Shown here in pieces: positions 7,734-15,903 of a stretch of 36,813 nucleotides of DNA. Within the stretch, counting starts at the first letter, position 1. Each line of letters starts with the position of its first letter. The DNA comes from Desulfogranum marinum (GTDB taxonomy: Bacteria > Desulfobacterota > Desulfobulbia > Desulfobulbales > Desulfobulbaceae): positions 1-36,813 of the forward strand of contig NZ_JAFFQD010000045.1 of assembly GCF_016918565.1 (NCBI RefSeq), given 5' to 3'. The notes under the pieces are model-generated. The model was given only the letters and a program-made list of their open reading frames with translations, was not told the origin of the DNA and made no database searches. The position numbers and the translations under genes were made by a program.

Positions 7734-10421
7734 TCATGTCCCATGCGTTTCTTTACGAGATCTAAGACGCCATTTGTAAAGCTCGTGAAAGAAAAAAAGA
7801 AAGATGGGAAATGGAAGCAGGATCCATAAATGAGAAAGGGGCACAGTTGCCGTATTAAAGACTTTTTGTACCGGTTCAACATAGAGCAGCATCCACACCC
7901 AGGCCAGCTCTATAACCATGGCAAACAGCAGGAACGGGTTAGACAGGAGGCCAACACTGAAGGCGGAAAACTCCCAGCTCCGCATTGTCCACACATTGAC
8001 AAGTTGGCAGCTCACCGCGCCTAACAGGGTCATGGTCATTGCCTGACGGTGCAGGTAGGGGTCGGCCAAATCAACCGTGCCGTATTGCCATCCATTTAAA
8101 ACGAGAAAGGAAAGAAAAGCCACCATCGCGGCTGTGGCTTCTATGATGCCGATAAAAAAATAGCCGCGTTTGAAAACCTCCCAATCAAGAATTTTTTCCT
8201 GACTGCCGGCAGGCGGCCTTTTCATGATATTTTTCTCCGGCTTTTCGCTGCCAAGGGCAAGTCCCGGCAGCATGTCTGAGCCCAGGTCAATGGAGAGTAT
8301 TTGGATAACAGACAGCGGCAGCGGGATTTTGAAAAAAAACTGGAGGATGTAGGGAACAATTTCCGGCACATTGGAAGAGAGGATATAGGTAACGAATTTT
8401 TTAATATTAAAATAAACCGTCCTTCCCTCTTCTATGGCGGCAACGATGGTGGAAAAGTTATCATCAAGCAGGATCATATCGGCAGCCTCTTTGGCCACCT
8501 CTGTCCCGCCTTCGCCCATGGCAATGCCGATATCCGCTTTTTTCAGTGCAGGAGCATCGTTCACCCCATCCCCTGTCATGGCCACAACCTCGCCGACACT
8601 CTGCAGGGCGGTTGCTATTCTCAGCTTCTGCTTGCTTGCCATTCTTGCAAAGAGAATGTCCTCTTGGGAGAGGATGTTTTCCAGCCGTTCATCGCTCATG
8701 TTTTCGAGCTCGTCTCCTTGGATGATGCGGTCATATTGCATGCCTATTTTTTGGGCAATTGCAGCGGCTGTGTAGGCGTTATCTCCGGTGATCATCATGG
8801 TTCTTATGCCGGCTTGCCGGCATATCGCCACAGCCTCGGCAACCTCAGCCCGCGGTAGATCCATGATGGCCACTAAGCCAAGCAGCGTCAGTTCTTCTTC
8901 ACGTTCATCGTCTCCCTTGCCTATGGCTAAAACCCGATACGCCTCCTTTTCAAAAGACTCTGCCTGCAGCGTCACTTTGTTGATGATGGATGCATCGAGT
9001 TGCTTGTTCGTGTTGTCCTTATCCATATAGTAAAGACACTTTTCGAGCAGCACCTCAACTGCTCCTTTGCAGTATATGGAACGTTGGCCATCGCTTTGAA
9101 AAACAGAAGACATCATCTTCCGTTCACTGGTGAACACATGTTCCTGTATCTTATGCTCCACGTTTTTTTTCAGGCCTTTTTTCCGGGCCGCCGCCACAAT
9201 GGCAAGCTCAGTAGGGTCGCCGCGGGTCTCGTTTTCATCAATCGCGGCGTTACAATTATTCAACCCTGCCTGAAGGAGTTCCACCAGCCTTTCTTCCCCT
9301 GTTGCTGATTCTTGTTCAAAGGTGAACTCTCCCGGCTCCAGGTACCCCTCACCGGAAACATTGACGATATCTCCCCCTGCCAACCAGATGGAACGAGTCG
9401 TCATTTGATTGCGGGTGATGGTTCCGGTCTTATCCGTACAGATGACTGAAGCGCTGCCCAGGGTTTCCACCGAATCAAGGTTTTTAATAAGGGCATTTCT
9501 TTTCGCCATTCTCTGACTGGCAAGGGAAAGCGACAGGGTAATCGTCGGCAGCAACCCTTCAGGAACATTGGCAACAATCAGCGAAAGGGCAAAGATAGAC
9601 GCCATTAGCGGCCCTTTGGCGGAAAAAAGCCCCAAAACAAAAAAGATCACCCCCATGACAAGGGCGATGATGGTGAGTAATCGTGTAATCCTTATAATTT
9701 CCCGCTGCATGGGGGAGAGGCTCTTCTCAACATTCTTGGCCAGGCTCGCAATTTTACCGAATTCCGTTGCATTGCCGATTGCACTGACCACAGCGACTCC
9801 ATTGCCTGCAGTAACAGTGGCACCGGCAAACACCATATTCTTCGCCTGTAAAGAATTTGTCTGTTGCGATGGTTGGTTATTGCGTGCAGCCGGCCTTGAT
9901 TCTCCGTTAAGCGGGGAAAGATTAAGATAAAGCGAGGTGGATGCAAGCACGACTGCGTCTGCAGCCACTTTGTCCCCCTCCACCAGCATAAGTATATCGC
10001 CGGTGGTGAGCTCTTTAGAATCAATGGTCGTAATTGCATTGTTTCTGCGTACAGTTACCATGGTGGGCATCAGTTTAAGCAGCGCTGCCATTGCCTTGTC
10101 GGCACGATATTCCTGCCAGAAGCTAAAGGTCGCATTGATGATTACCGCGCCCAAAATGGCATAGCCCAGGATATTATTGCCCTGATTGGGAGCATAGTAA
10201 TCGGCGACAAAGGAAAGGATGGCGGCAGTCTCAAGCAGAAGGGCGAAAAACTGGATGTATTGTTTGAGGTAGGAAAGGAAATAGTTTTTCTCTTCTTCCT
10301 CCTCAAGGACATTGGGGCCGAATTCCTTCTGCCTTCTGCTTACCTGAGAGGTTGTCAAACCTTGTTCACTGGTCTTCAGTGTTCTCAGCACCTCTGCTTT
10401 TTCCTGCGTAAAAAGTTTCAC
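7734..10421 (-). CDS. P-type cation ATPase, P2 type resembling Na+/K+-ATPase
   Basis: This 895-residue pump couples ATP hydrolysis to cation transport across the inner membrane. An N-terminal cation-ATPase domain is followed by the actuator motif LNGES (usually TGES) near residue 170. Helix M4 reads VANVPEGLLPT, the phosphorylation site CTDKTGTIT is near residue 332 and the hinge is TGDGVNDAP. M5 reads SNVPEI and M6 SIDLGSDMLPGL, close to SNIPEI and CIDLGTDMVPAI of animal Na+/K+-ATPases. KGAVE replaces the usual KGAPE. These M4-M6 features point to the P2C-like branch rather than ordinary Ca2+ pumps; the ion itself is inferred. The start is GTG at 10421 with GGAG just upstream. Its first four bases overlap the stop of the universal stress protein gene, so the two are translationally coupled. 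Confidence 0.9.
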   Translation of the reverse strand: MKLFTQEKAEVLRTLKTSEQGLTTSQVSRRQKEFGPNVLEEEEEKNYFLSYLKQYIQFFALLLETAAILSFVADYYAPNQGNNILGYAILGAVIINATFSFWQEYRADKAMAALLKLMPTMVTVRRNNAITTIDSKELTTGDILMLVEGDKVAADAVVLASTSLYLNLSPLNGESRPAARNNQPSQQTNSLQAKNMVFAGATVTAGNGVAVVSAIGNATEFGKIASLAKNVEKSLSPMQREIIRITRLLTIIALVMGVIFFVLGLFSAKGPLMASIFALSLIVANVPEGLLPTITLSLSLASQRMAKRNALIKNLDSVETLGSASVICTDKTGTITRNQMTTRSIWLAGGDIVNVSGEGYLEPGEFTFEQESATGEERLVELLQAGLNNCNAAIDENETRGDPTELAIVAAARKKGLKKNVEHKIQEHVFTSERKMMSSVFQSDGQRSIYCKGAVEVLLEKCLYYMDKDNTNKQLDASIINKVTLQAESFEKEAYRVLAIGKGDDEREEELTLLGLVAIMDLPRAEVAEAVAICRQAGIRTMMITGDNAYTAAAIAQKIGMQYDRIIQGDELENMSDERLENILSQEDILFARMASKQKLRIATALQSVGEVVAMTGDGVNDAPALKKADIGIAMGEGGTEVAKEAADMILLDDNFSTIVAAIEEGRTVYFNIKKFVTYILSSNVPEIVPYILQFFFKIPLPLSVIQILSIDLGSDMLPGLALGSEKPEKNIMKRPPAGSQEKILDWEVFKRGYFFIGIIEATAAMVAFLSFLVLNGWQYGTVDLADPYLHRQAMTMTLLGAVSCQLVNVWTMRSWEFSAFSVGLLSNPFLLFAMVIELAWVWMLLYVEPVQKVFNTATVPLSHLWILLPFPIFLFFFHELYKWRLRSRKETHGT

Positions 10422-11248
10422 CGTGCTCCCCCCCTCAGGTAGAAGGAAATAGTGTTGACAGATGTAGAGCGGTGAAGCCTTTCAATGGGTTTTGCTTTAC
10501 TCATGGAAGAATACATAGACAGTCTCTCGCCACCAACTATCACCAGATCAAAATTGGTGTGTGACAAATGGTAAAGCACCTGATCCATCTCATTAACAGC
10601 AATGGAGTGCTTAAGCCGCAGTGGAATATCCATGTGCTTTGCCAGTTGTTTATAATGTGAGAGCCTATCGTCATTGTTTTTCAGCATGAGCTTGACCTGC
10701 CCCCGATCAAGCCTTGCTCGCTGCCTTTTACCGACCACACTGACGCTGTATATTTCGCAGCTTGCCTTATAGGCCTTGGCCATAGAGGCAAAAAAAGTGA
10801 ATTTCTCCACTGACAGCCTGTTCCCTCGTATAAACAGCAATATGTTTTTCGTGGAGAGAGTGGTGCGGGGGTGCACCACCCGAACGACCGCCAAATCGGC
10901 CGGCAGCGTCATGGAAGAGAGTTTTTGGCTGAAGGAAAGATTAAATAAATTTTTCCGCTGATGGTAGCGGGTACTACAAAACAATATTTCAGAGCTATGT
11001 TCGAGAAGGTATTGCTCGATGGTCCGAATCGGCGGGCCACCCAGCACTACCCGTTTGGTTGCCATGCCGTACTTTTCTGCAACCCGCTCAATAGTGGCCA
11101 TGCTTTTCTCTACGGCCTCAATATTGTCTGCAGGATTGAGTATGTGCAGTAAGCGTAAAGGAAAGCCATGAACGCGAGCAAAATGCAAAGCGTAAAACGC
11201 GGATACTTCAGCAGTGATCTGGCCGTTAATAGCTGCAATTACATTCAT
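10418..11248 (-). CDS. Tandem universal stress protein (UspA-like)
   Basis: The 276-residue product looks like two UspA-type alpha/beta domains in tandem. The first begins MNVIAAINGQ and ends with PADLAVVRVV; the second begins KNILLFIRGNRLS and includes FDLVIVGGERLSMYSS, a degenerate form of the G-x2-G-x9-G-S nucleotide-binding loop. I chose the ATG at 11248 because GGAGG lies five bases upstream; a longer frame to 11335 has no such site. Usp proteins bind nucleotides or act in stress signalling. Four-base overlap with the P-type ATPase gene suggests it modulates the pump or responds to the same ionic stress, which is inference. Confidence 0.8.
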   Translation of the reverse strand: MNVIAAINGQITAEVSAFYALHFARVHGFPLRLLHILNPADNIEAVEKSMATIERVAEKYGMATKRVVLGGPPIRTIEQYLLEHSSEILFCSTRYHQRKNLFNLSFSQKLSSMTLPADLAVVRVVHPRTTLSTKNILLFIRGNRLSVEKFTFFASMAKAYKASCEIYSVSVVGKRQRARLDRGQVKLMLKNNDDRLSHYKQLAKHMDIPLRLKHSIAVNEMDQVLYHLSHTNFDLVIVGGERLSMYSSMSKAKPIERLHRSTSVNTISFYLRGGAR

Positions 11249-11470
11249 ACTGCCTCCGCAAATAGAGGCCTCAGTTAAAAGAGGATGTACGATACAGGAT
11301 AAGCTCCCTGAAAAGGTCACCAGTCGAACTAACAAAAAAGGACCTGGCTGTTCACAGCAATACAGCCAATACAGGCAATGCTTTGCGTATATTCTTTTTC
11401 AATTAAGCAAGTCGTGTGCCATAGCTTGCAGAGATGACCAATCTCTATCAACGAACTGTCTTGACTGCAA

Positions 11471-11492
11471 TACATGAGTGATTATTCATGTA
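11471..11492. promoter_or_regulatory. Palindrome, candidate operator
   Basis: TACATGA at 11471-11477 and its exact complement TCATGTA at 11486-11492 are separated by 8 bases. The size and symmetry suit a dimeric repressor site, and it lies 15 bases from the second 33-bp element. The regulator is unknown. Confidence 0.35.
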
Positions 11493-11506
11493 CTCTGTAA
11501 CACACT

Positions 11507-11539
11507 GGTGCATAACAACCACTTTTGGTGGTGCATTTG
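11507..11539. repeat. 33-bp palindromic element, copy 2
   Basis: On the plus strand it follows the same pattern as the copy at 321-353: GGTGCATA, then ACCA, a 4-base centre, then TGGTGGTGCAT. It is about 275 bases upstream of ilvB and is in inverted orientation relative to copy 1. Confidence 0.5.
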
Positions 11540-11813
11540 AACCGATCCCATCTCTGCTGCTTATCAAGACAACAGAACAGATCCTTAACTATCTCTTGTA
11601 TGGAGAAGAGTGGGTACCACGCGGTAAAGGGTTGCACCTTTGCCTGCATGTGGTATGTAGCAAAATAACGATTCTATTTGGTCAGGATGGCACACTGCCT
11701 GCTAAATCAGCGGTTCCAAGCGTCATATCCACAAAGAAATCGTCCCTTTCTCCAAATAATTCCGGAAATACCAAATAGTTTTACACAATGAGCAAACTTA
11801 TATTGAGGTCGTC

Positions 11814-13592
11814 ATGACAGGAAAGAAAAAGATGCTGCAGGCCCTGAAGGCAAAGGGCGTCAAGTATATTTTCGGGTACACAGGCGGAGCCATTATGCCG
11901 ATTTTTGACGAGATGGATAAGCTGGGCGATTTCCGCTTTGTCATGTCTCGCCACGAGCAGGGTGCAGCCTTTATGGCCCAGGGTATTTCCAGGGCCAGTT
12001 TATCTACTTCCACCCCGCAAATCGGGGTCTGTATGGCCACTTCAGGTCCCGGAGCAATGAACCTGACAACAGGTATTGCTGATGCCTACATGGACTCGGT
12101 ACCGGTCATTGCGGTCACCGGCCAGGTAGCTACAGGGGTTATCGCCACCGATGCCTTCCAGGAAAGCGATGTGGTTGGGGTAATGATGCCCATTTGCAAG
12201 CAGACCTACATGCCGCTGGCTGCAGAAGAGGTTGAGGCTACTGTACATGAGGCCTTTTATGTAGCGGCAACAGGTCGAAGCGGTCCGGTGCTGATCGATA
12301 TCCCCAAGGATGTTCAGGACCAGCAACTCCCTGAAGATTATCACTTTGATGCCAACAATTTTCACCCCGATCTGCCCGGTTTCTTTTTTCACCCTTCGCC
12401 GGAAAGGGAGGTGATGCAAAAGGCAATCACCCTGATCAACAGGAGTCAGCGGCCGGTTATGTTTTGTGGCCATGGGGTCATCAACAGCAATGCAGGCAAG
12501 ATGCTGCAAAAATTTGCAGAAAAGGTCAACATTCCCATTGCGTTTACCTTTCACGGGCTTTCCGCGGTACCTGCCGATCATCCCTTAAGCCTTGGCATGA
12601 TGGGGATGCACGGAACGGTCGAGGCAAATCGGGCAATAATGGAAGCTGACCTGCTGATTTCTTTTGGTATGCGCTTTGATGACCGCGTGACCGGCAAGCT
12701 TAACGAATATGCACAGAATGCGGATGTCATCCATGTGGAAATTGATCCTTCGGAAATTAACAAAAACGTGCCAACCAGCGTAGCCATCAATGCCGATGTG
12801 TACCGCACCCTCCACGTGTTGCTCGGTGATCCAATGCTCACCTTTAAACCACGCAAACGGTGGTTTGAAAAAATAAACAGCTACCGCCTGCTGATGGCTG
12901 AAGATCTGCAGCAGGAAATTGAAGGTTCGGTTGGTGACGGAGGCAAGCTGTTGATGAAATCCATTGTCCACCAGCTCTCAGAGCTGACAAAGGGCAAGGA
13001 TCTGATCGTTCCTGATGTAGGCCAGCACCAGATGATGGCAGCTCGCTTTTATAATTACCAGACCGAAAACAGCTGGTTTGCTTCCGGTGGAGCCGGGACC
13101 ATGGGAGCCTCCCTGCCCCTTGCCATCGGGGTCAAGCTGGCGCGGCCAACTGAGCGAGTATGGTCGATCAGCGGAGATGGTGGTTTCCAGATGAACATAC
13201 AGGAACTGGGTACTATTATGGAGCAACAGGTTGACGTCAAGATCCTGATACTCAATAACGGCTACCTCGGCATGGTTCGTCAGTGGCAAACCTTATTTTA
13301 TGACGGCCGATATGCAGGAACGCCGATGCAGAGCCCGGATTTCGGCAGCATTGCCCAAGGATACGGCATCCCCTATCTTAAAATAGAAACACCAGAGGAA
13401 ATCGTACCTGCCCTGCAGAAGGCCATTGACCATCAGGGAGCGATTATTCTGGAATTCATCTGCGACCCCAGCGAAGTCATTTTGCCTATGATTCCGGCAG
13501 GTGGAGGCTTTGAAGACATGATTATCAAACGTCCATCCCCGACACCCGAGGAGCCATCAGCAACCACAGAACAAAATGGAGAAGAATCATGA
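11814..13592 (+). CDS. ilvB: Acetolactate synthase large (catalytic) subunit
   Basis: This thiamine diphosphate enzyme condenses two pyruvates to acetolactate, or pyruvate with 2-oxobutyrate, at the start of branched-chain amino acid synthesis in the cytoplasm. The 592-residue length is normal. The cofactor-activating glutamate is in the RHEQGAAFMAQG segment (Glu48). The central FAD-type domain contains the GMMGMHGT and FGMRFDDRVTGKL blocks. The ThDP/Mg2+ motif runs from GDGGFQMN at about residue 454 to LNNGYLGMVRQWQ. GAGG is five bases before the ATG. Its stop overlaps the start of ilvN by four bases (ATGA), so the two subunits are co-translated. It could equally be named ilvI; isozyme names are arbitrary here. 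Confidence 0.96.
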   Translation: MTGKKKMLQALKAKGVKYIFGYTGGAIMPIFDEMDKLGDFRFVMSRHEQGAAFMAQGISRASLSTSTPQIGVCMATSGPGAMNLTTGIADAYMDSVPVIAVTGQVATGVIATDAFQESDVVGVMMPICKQTYMPLAAEEVEATVHEAFYVAATGRSGPVLIDIPKDVQDQQLPEDYHFDANNFHPDLPGFFFHPSPEREVMQKAITLINRSQRPVMFCGHGVINSNAGKMLQKFAEKVNIPIAFTFHGLSAVPADHPLSLGMMGMHGTVEANRAIMEADLLISFGMRFDDRVTGKLNEYAQNADVIHVEIDPSEINKNVPTSVAINADVYRTLHVLLGDPMLTFKPRKRWFEKINSYRLLMAEDLQQEIEGSVGDGGKLLMKSIVHQLSELTKGKDLIVPDVGQHQMMAARFYNYQTENSWFASGGAGTMGASLPLAIGVKLARPTERVWSISGDGGFQMNIQELGTIMEQQVDVKILILNNGYLGMVRQWQTLFYDGRYAGTPMQSPDFGSIAQGYGIPYLKIETPEEIVPALQKAIDHQGAIILEFICDPSEVILPMIPAGGGFEDMIIKRPSPTPEEPSATTEQNGEES

Positions 13593-14059
13593 TCCGACGT
13601 GCGATACTCACCTTTATGCTTGATCGCCCCGGGGTCCTTAACAAGGTATCGATGTTGATCAGGAAAAAGATGTACAATGTTGATACCCTTACCGTCTGCA
13701 GCTCACGGGTTCCGGGAATAAGCCGGATGACCATTACCCTTCGTGAGGATGACGAAGCGAAAGTTGAGCAGATCATTAAACAACTGGAAAAATTCACCGA
13801 GGTTATTTCCGCCAAGGAACTGGATACCGACCACAGCTACTGGCGAGAAGTGGCTATCATCCAACTGGAGGTAGATGCCGCCCATCTGGAATCCTTTCAT
13901 GGCCGTTATAATTTTGAAGTGCTCGAAAAAAAGAACGAAGATGCCTATATCCTTCAGGTTGCCGGCTCCACCAGGCAGATTGATTCCTTTCTGGATGAGA
14001 TAGGCAGAGAGTACATCATTGAAATAGCCCGCACCGGGGTTACCGCCATGGAAAAATAG
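13589..14059 (+). CDS. ilvN: Acetolactate synthase small (regulatory) subunit
   Basis: The 156-residue protein stimulates the large subunit and normally confers valine feedback inhibition. An N-terminal ACT domain spans about residues 3-78 and includes LDRPGVLNKVSMLI, NVDTLTVCSS and GISRMTITL. The C-terminal half is the usual small-subunit domain, ending near the KTGV-like segment ARTGVTAME. The ATG has GGAG seven bases upstream and overlaps the ilvB stop. A terminator follows 28 bases past the stop. Whether it is of the IlvN or IlvH type cannot be told from context alone. Confidence 0.94.
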   Translation: MIRRAILTFMLDRPGVLNKVSMLIRKKMYNVDTLTVCSSRVPGISRMTITLREDDEAKVEQIIKQLEKFTEVISAKELDTDHSYWREVAIIQLEVDAAHLESFHGRYNFEVLEKKNEDAYILQVAGSTRQIDSFLDEIGREYIIEIARTGVTAMEK

Positions 14060-14087
14060 CTATTTTACTCGGACTTTCGTTGTAGCC

Positions 14088-14135
14088 AGCCTGTTGATAT
14101 ATGGTTAATCACTTTATTTCAGCAGGCTTTTTTTT
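14088..14135 (+). terminator. Rho-independent terminator of ilvBN
   Basis: AGCCTGTTGA at 14088-14097 pairs with TCAGCAGGCT at 14119-14128 (ten pairs, one G-U), and a run of eight T (14128-14135) follows on the plus strand. The loop is long, about 21 nt, but the stem and T-run are clear. Confidence 0.75.
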
Positions 14136-14149
14136 GAATTGGCTGTACG

Positions 14150-14178
14150 TAGATGGATGCGCTCCGCTTATCCATCCA
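14150..14178. repeat. REP-like palindrome between convergent operons
   Basis: GATGGAT (14152-14158) and its complement ATCCATC (14170-14176) enclose a second small stem GCG/CGC with loop CTC, leaving a two-T bulge. The TGGATGCGCTCCGCTTATCCA arrangement closely resembles REP-family elements of other bacteria. It sits about 23 bases past the stop of the histidine phosphatase gene and may stabilise or end that minus-strand transcript. Confidence 0.65.
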
Positions 14179-14200
14179 ACACAGACGTGGCATCTCTAAA

Positions 14201-14800
14201 CTAGTATATTGCAGCCCTGTTGATACATCCCACTCGGTACGTCCCTTCATCCACATGCACCACGTTAATGCAGCCATAGCTCTGCTCCAGACGAAACAGG
14301 TTAGCAAGGGGCATTCCCAACAAACGACAGAGAAGAACCCGGTTAACACCGGCATGTGTCACCACTGCTGTCCGCTCGTAGTCGGCCTCCATCACCTTGG
14401 CAAATGCAGGCCATACCCGCTGAAAGAGATCTGCAAAACTTTCGCCACCCGGAGGCCGATAGCCGGTCATGTCTTTACCGCGTGCCTCATATTCTCCTGG
14501 ATATTGCTGCTGAACATCGGCAACGGTCAACCCTTCCCATGTTCCCAAGGCAATTTCGCTCAACTCCTCTACCACTTCGGGCATGCAGCCAACAGCAGAA
14601 CCGATTATCTCAGCGCTTTGTCGACAGCGCAGCAAGGGGCTGGTGCATACTCTTTCAAGGGAAAAGTCCATTAAGTATCCGGCGACATTTTCCAACTGCT
14701 CATGCCCATGGGCAGTCATTGCCACATCACTCTGCCCTATAAAACGACGCGGCAAAGAAGATGGAATCTCTCCATGCCGGATAAGATACAGAGTACTCAT
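14201..14800 (-). CDS. Histidine phosphatase family protein (CobC/PGM-like)
   Basis: The 199-residue protein has the branch-1 histidine phosphatase signature LIRHGE with catalytic His9. Arg residues lie in TSPLLRCRQSAE, an acid in EEIALGTWEG-like ELSEIALGTWEG, and the second catalytic histidine in VVTHAGVNR (His149). Family members remove phosphate from small molecules such as phosphoglycerate or alpha-ribazole phosphate. Here it is the last gene of the Mop operon, overlapping the upstream NTP transferase by four bases, so a nucleotide or cofactor intermediate of that pathway is a plausible substrate; this is inference from position only. Confidence 0.88.
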   Translation of the reverse strand: MSTLYLIRHGEIPSSLPRRFIGQSDVAMTAHGHEQLENVAGYLMDFSLERVCTSPLLRCRQSAEIIGSAVGCMPEVVEELSEIALGTWEGLTVADVQQQYPGEYEARGKDMTGYRPPGGESFADLFQRVWPAFAKVMEADYERTAVVTHAGVNRVLLCRLLGMPLANLFRLEQSYGCINVVHVDEGTYRVGCINRAAIY

Positions 14801-15903
14801 CCTTCCTCCTCGGCAAGGAGTAAATGTTCAATGGTCGTAGATGCTACCTGTTCCACTGCCTGCTGCAGAGCAACAGCGGTGTTCATCCTCGACCGAATAG
14901 CCTTACAGGCTTCAGGGTCATCCTTATAGAGGATCAGTTTTTCGCCAAACCTCTCAGCTACCGATACCAACTGGTTTCCACGGACAAGTTTATCGGCCAG
15001 ACAGACTACTTCCTTCTCCCCCAGCTTCTCCGGTACTACCGGCAATGCATCACGATGACTGCCGACAACTTCGGCCAACTGATCCAGACCGAACATTCGC
15101 ATCATCTCCGCACCTCGTGCTTCATGCTCAGGTTGCCCCTTTGCCACATCATGGAGGAGCCCCCCATTATACACAATATCCAAATCCAGAGTGTGCCCAT
15201 GCTCCACCAGTGCCCTGGCCAGTGTATCGGCAACTTTGGCAACTGCCCGCCCATGCGCTATTCCCCGCTGTGGCATGTACATTGCCGCCAGAGCCTCCGC
15301 TTCACGTCGCGATCCTTTTTCCAGCTGTGGTAAACGTGCTGCAAGTCGTGCAAAATCCTTGGCAGTGTCTGCATCCATAAACGCACCATCATCCCAGATG
15401 AAAACATCCTTACCAGGAAATCGTTGCAACAGACTTCGCAATCCCGCCTCACCGGTATATGCAATAATTTCTTTGACGAGGTGACCGGGGATGAGTGGCG
15501 GATGTCCACGCCTGCCGTCACGACAAGGATAAATAACACTTTTTCCATCAAACCCGGATACAAGTAAATCTATGGTCACCGGGCGAACCAGCGGAATATC
15601 CACCGGCAGCAAAAAAAAGCCATCCATCTCTGTCATTTTCGCAACGGCCGTACACACGGAAGAGAACATGCCCTTATCAAAATCAGGATTAAAGAGCGGC
15701 TCTGCACCTTGCCTGGTCACCTCGACTGCAACCTCTTGCTGTCGGTGCCCGACCACAACCACGACCCGGTCAATACCCTTTGTTTTGAAAAGCCGGATAC
15801 AGTGCCCGACAAGACTGTGTTCCCCAAGCTGCATAAGTGGCTTGAACCCGTCCATACGAGACGAGTATCCCGCTGCTAAAATAATCGCGCCCAGTTTCTT
15901 CAT
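14797..15903 (-). CDS. MobA/MocA-like NTP transferase fused to an HD domain (DVU_1551 family)
   Basis: The N-terminal half (about residues 1-190) is a nucleotidyltransferase of the MobA/MocA type. The GTP/CTP-binding start reads ILAAGYSSRM and the acidic metal site LLPVDIPLV. MocA-type members attach CMP to molybdopterin, giving the MCD form used by aldehyde oxidoreductases. The C-terminal half is an HD phosphohydrolase domain with His in IAHGRAVAKVAD, the pair HD in GGLLHDVAKG, a later HR in VVGSHRDALP and Asp in CLADKLVRG. The 368-residue fusion matches the DVU_1551 family of sulfate reducers. It overlaps XdhC and the phosphatase by four bases each. CTP use is inferred from the associated enzyme, not read from the sequence. 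Confidence 0.88.
   Translation of the reverse strand: MKKLGAIILAAGYSSRMDGFKPLMQLGEHSLVGHCIRLFKTKGIDRVVVVVGHRQQEVAVEVTRQGAEPLFNPDFDKGMFSSVCTAVAKMTEMDGFFLLPVDIPLVRPVTIDLLVSGFDGKSVIYPCRDGRRGHPPLIPGHLVKEIIAYTGEAGLRSLLQRFPGKDVFIWDDGAFMDADTAKDFARLAARLPQLEKGSRREAEALAAMYMPQRGIAHGRAVAKVADTLARALVEHGHTLDLDIVYNGGLLHDVAKGQPEHEARGAEMMRMFGLDQLAEVVGSHRDALPVVPEKLGEKEVVCLADKLVRGNQLVSVAERFGEKLILYKDDPEACKAIRSRMNTAVALQQAVEQVASTTIEHLLLAEEEG

Larger units (their letters stand above)
11249..11813. other. Divergent intergenic region between usp and ilvB
   Basis: No gene is supported; a plus-strand frame at 11488-11778 has no family signature or ribosome site. It holds a 7-bp palindrome at 11471-11492 and the second copy of the 33-bp element at 11507-11539. 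A GTGGGTACCACGCGG tract near 11610 superficially recalls a T-box but lacks the rest of that structure. I could not identify a leader peptide rich in branched-chain residues. Confidence 0.45.

Noticed and set aside
11607-11641. T-box-like tract (GTGGGTACCACGCGG) upstream of ilvB
   Set aside because: It has inserted bases relative to the AGGGTGGNACCGCG core, no terminator with a T-run follows, and I could not find a Stem I with a specifier loop.
12042-12971. Minus-strand frames of 128 and 179 codons
   Set aside because: They lie antisense within ilvB, which is complete and conserved.
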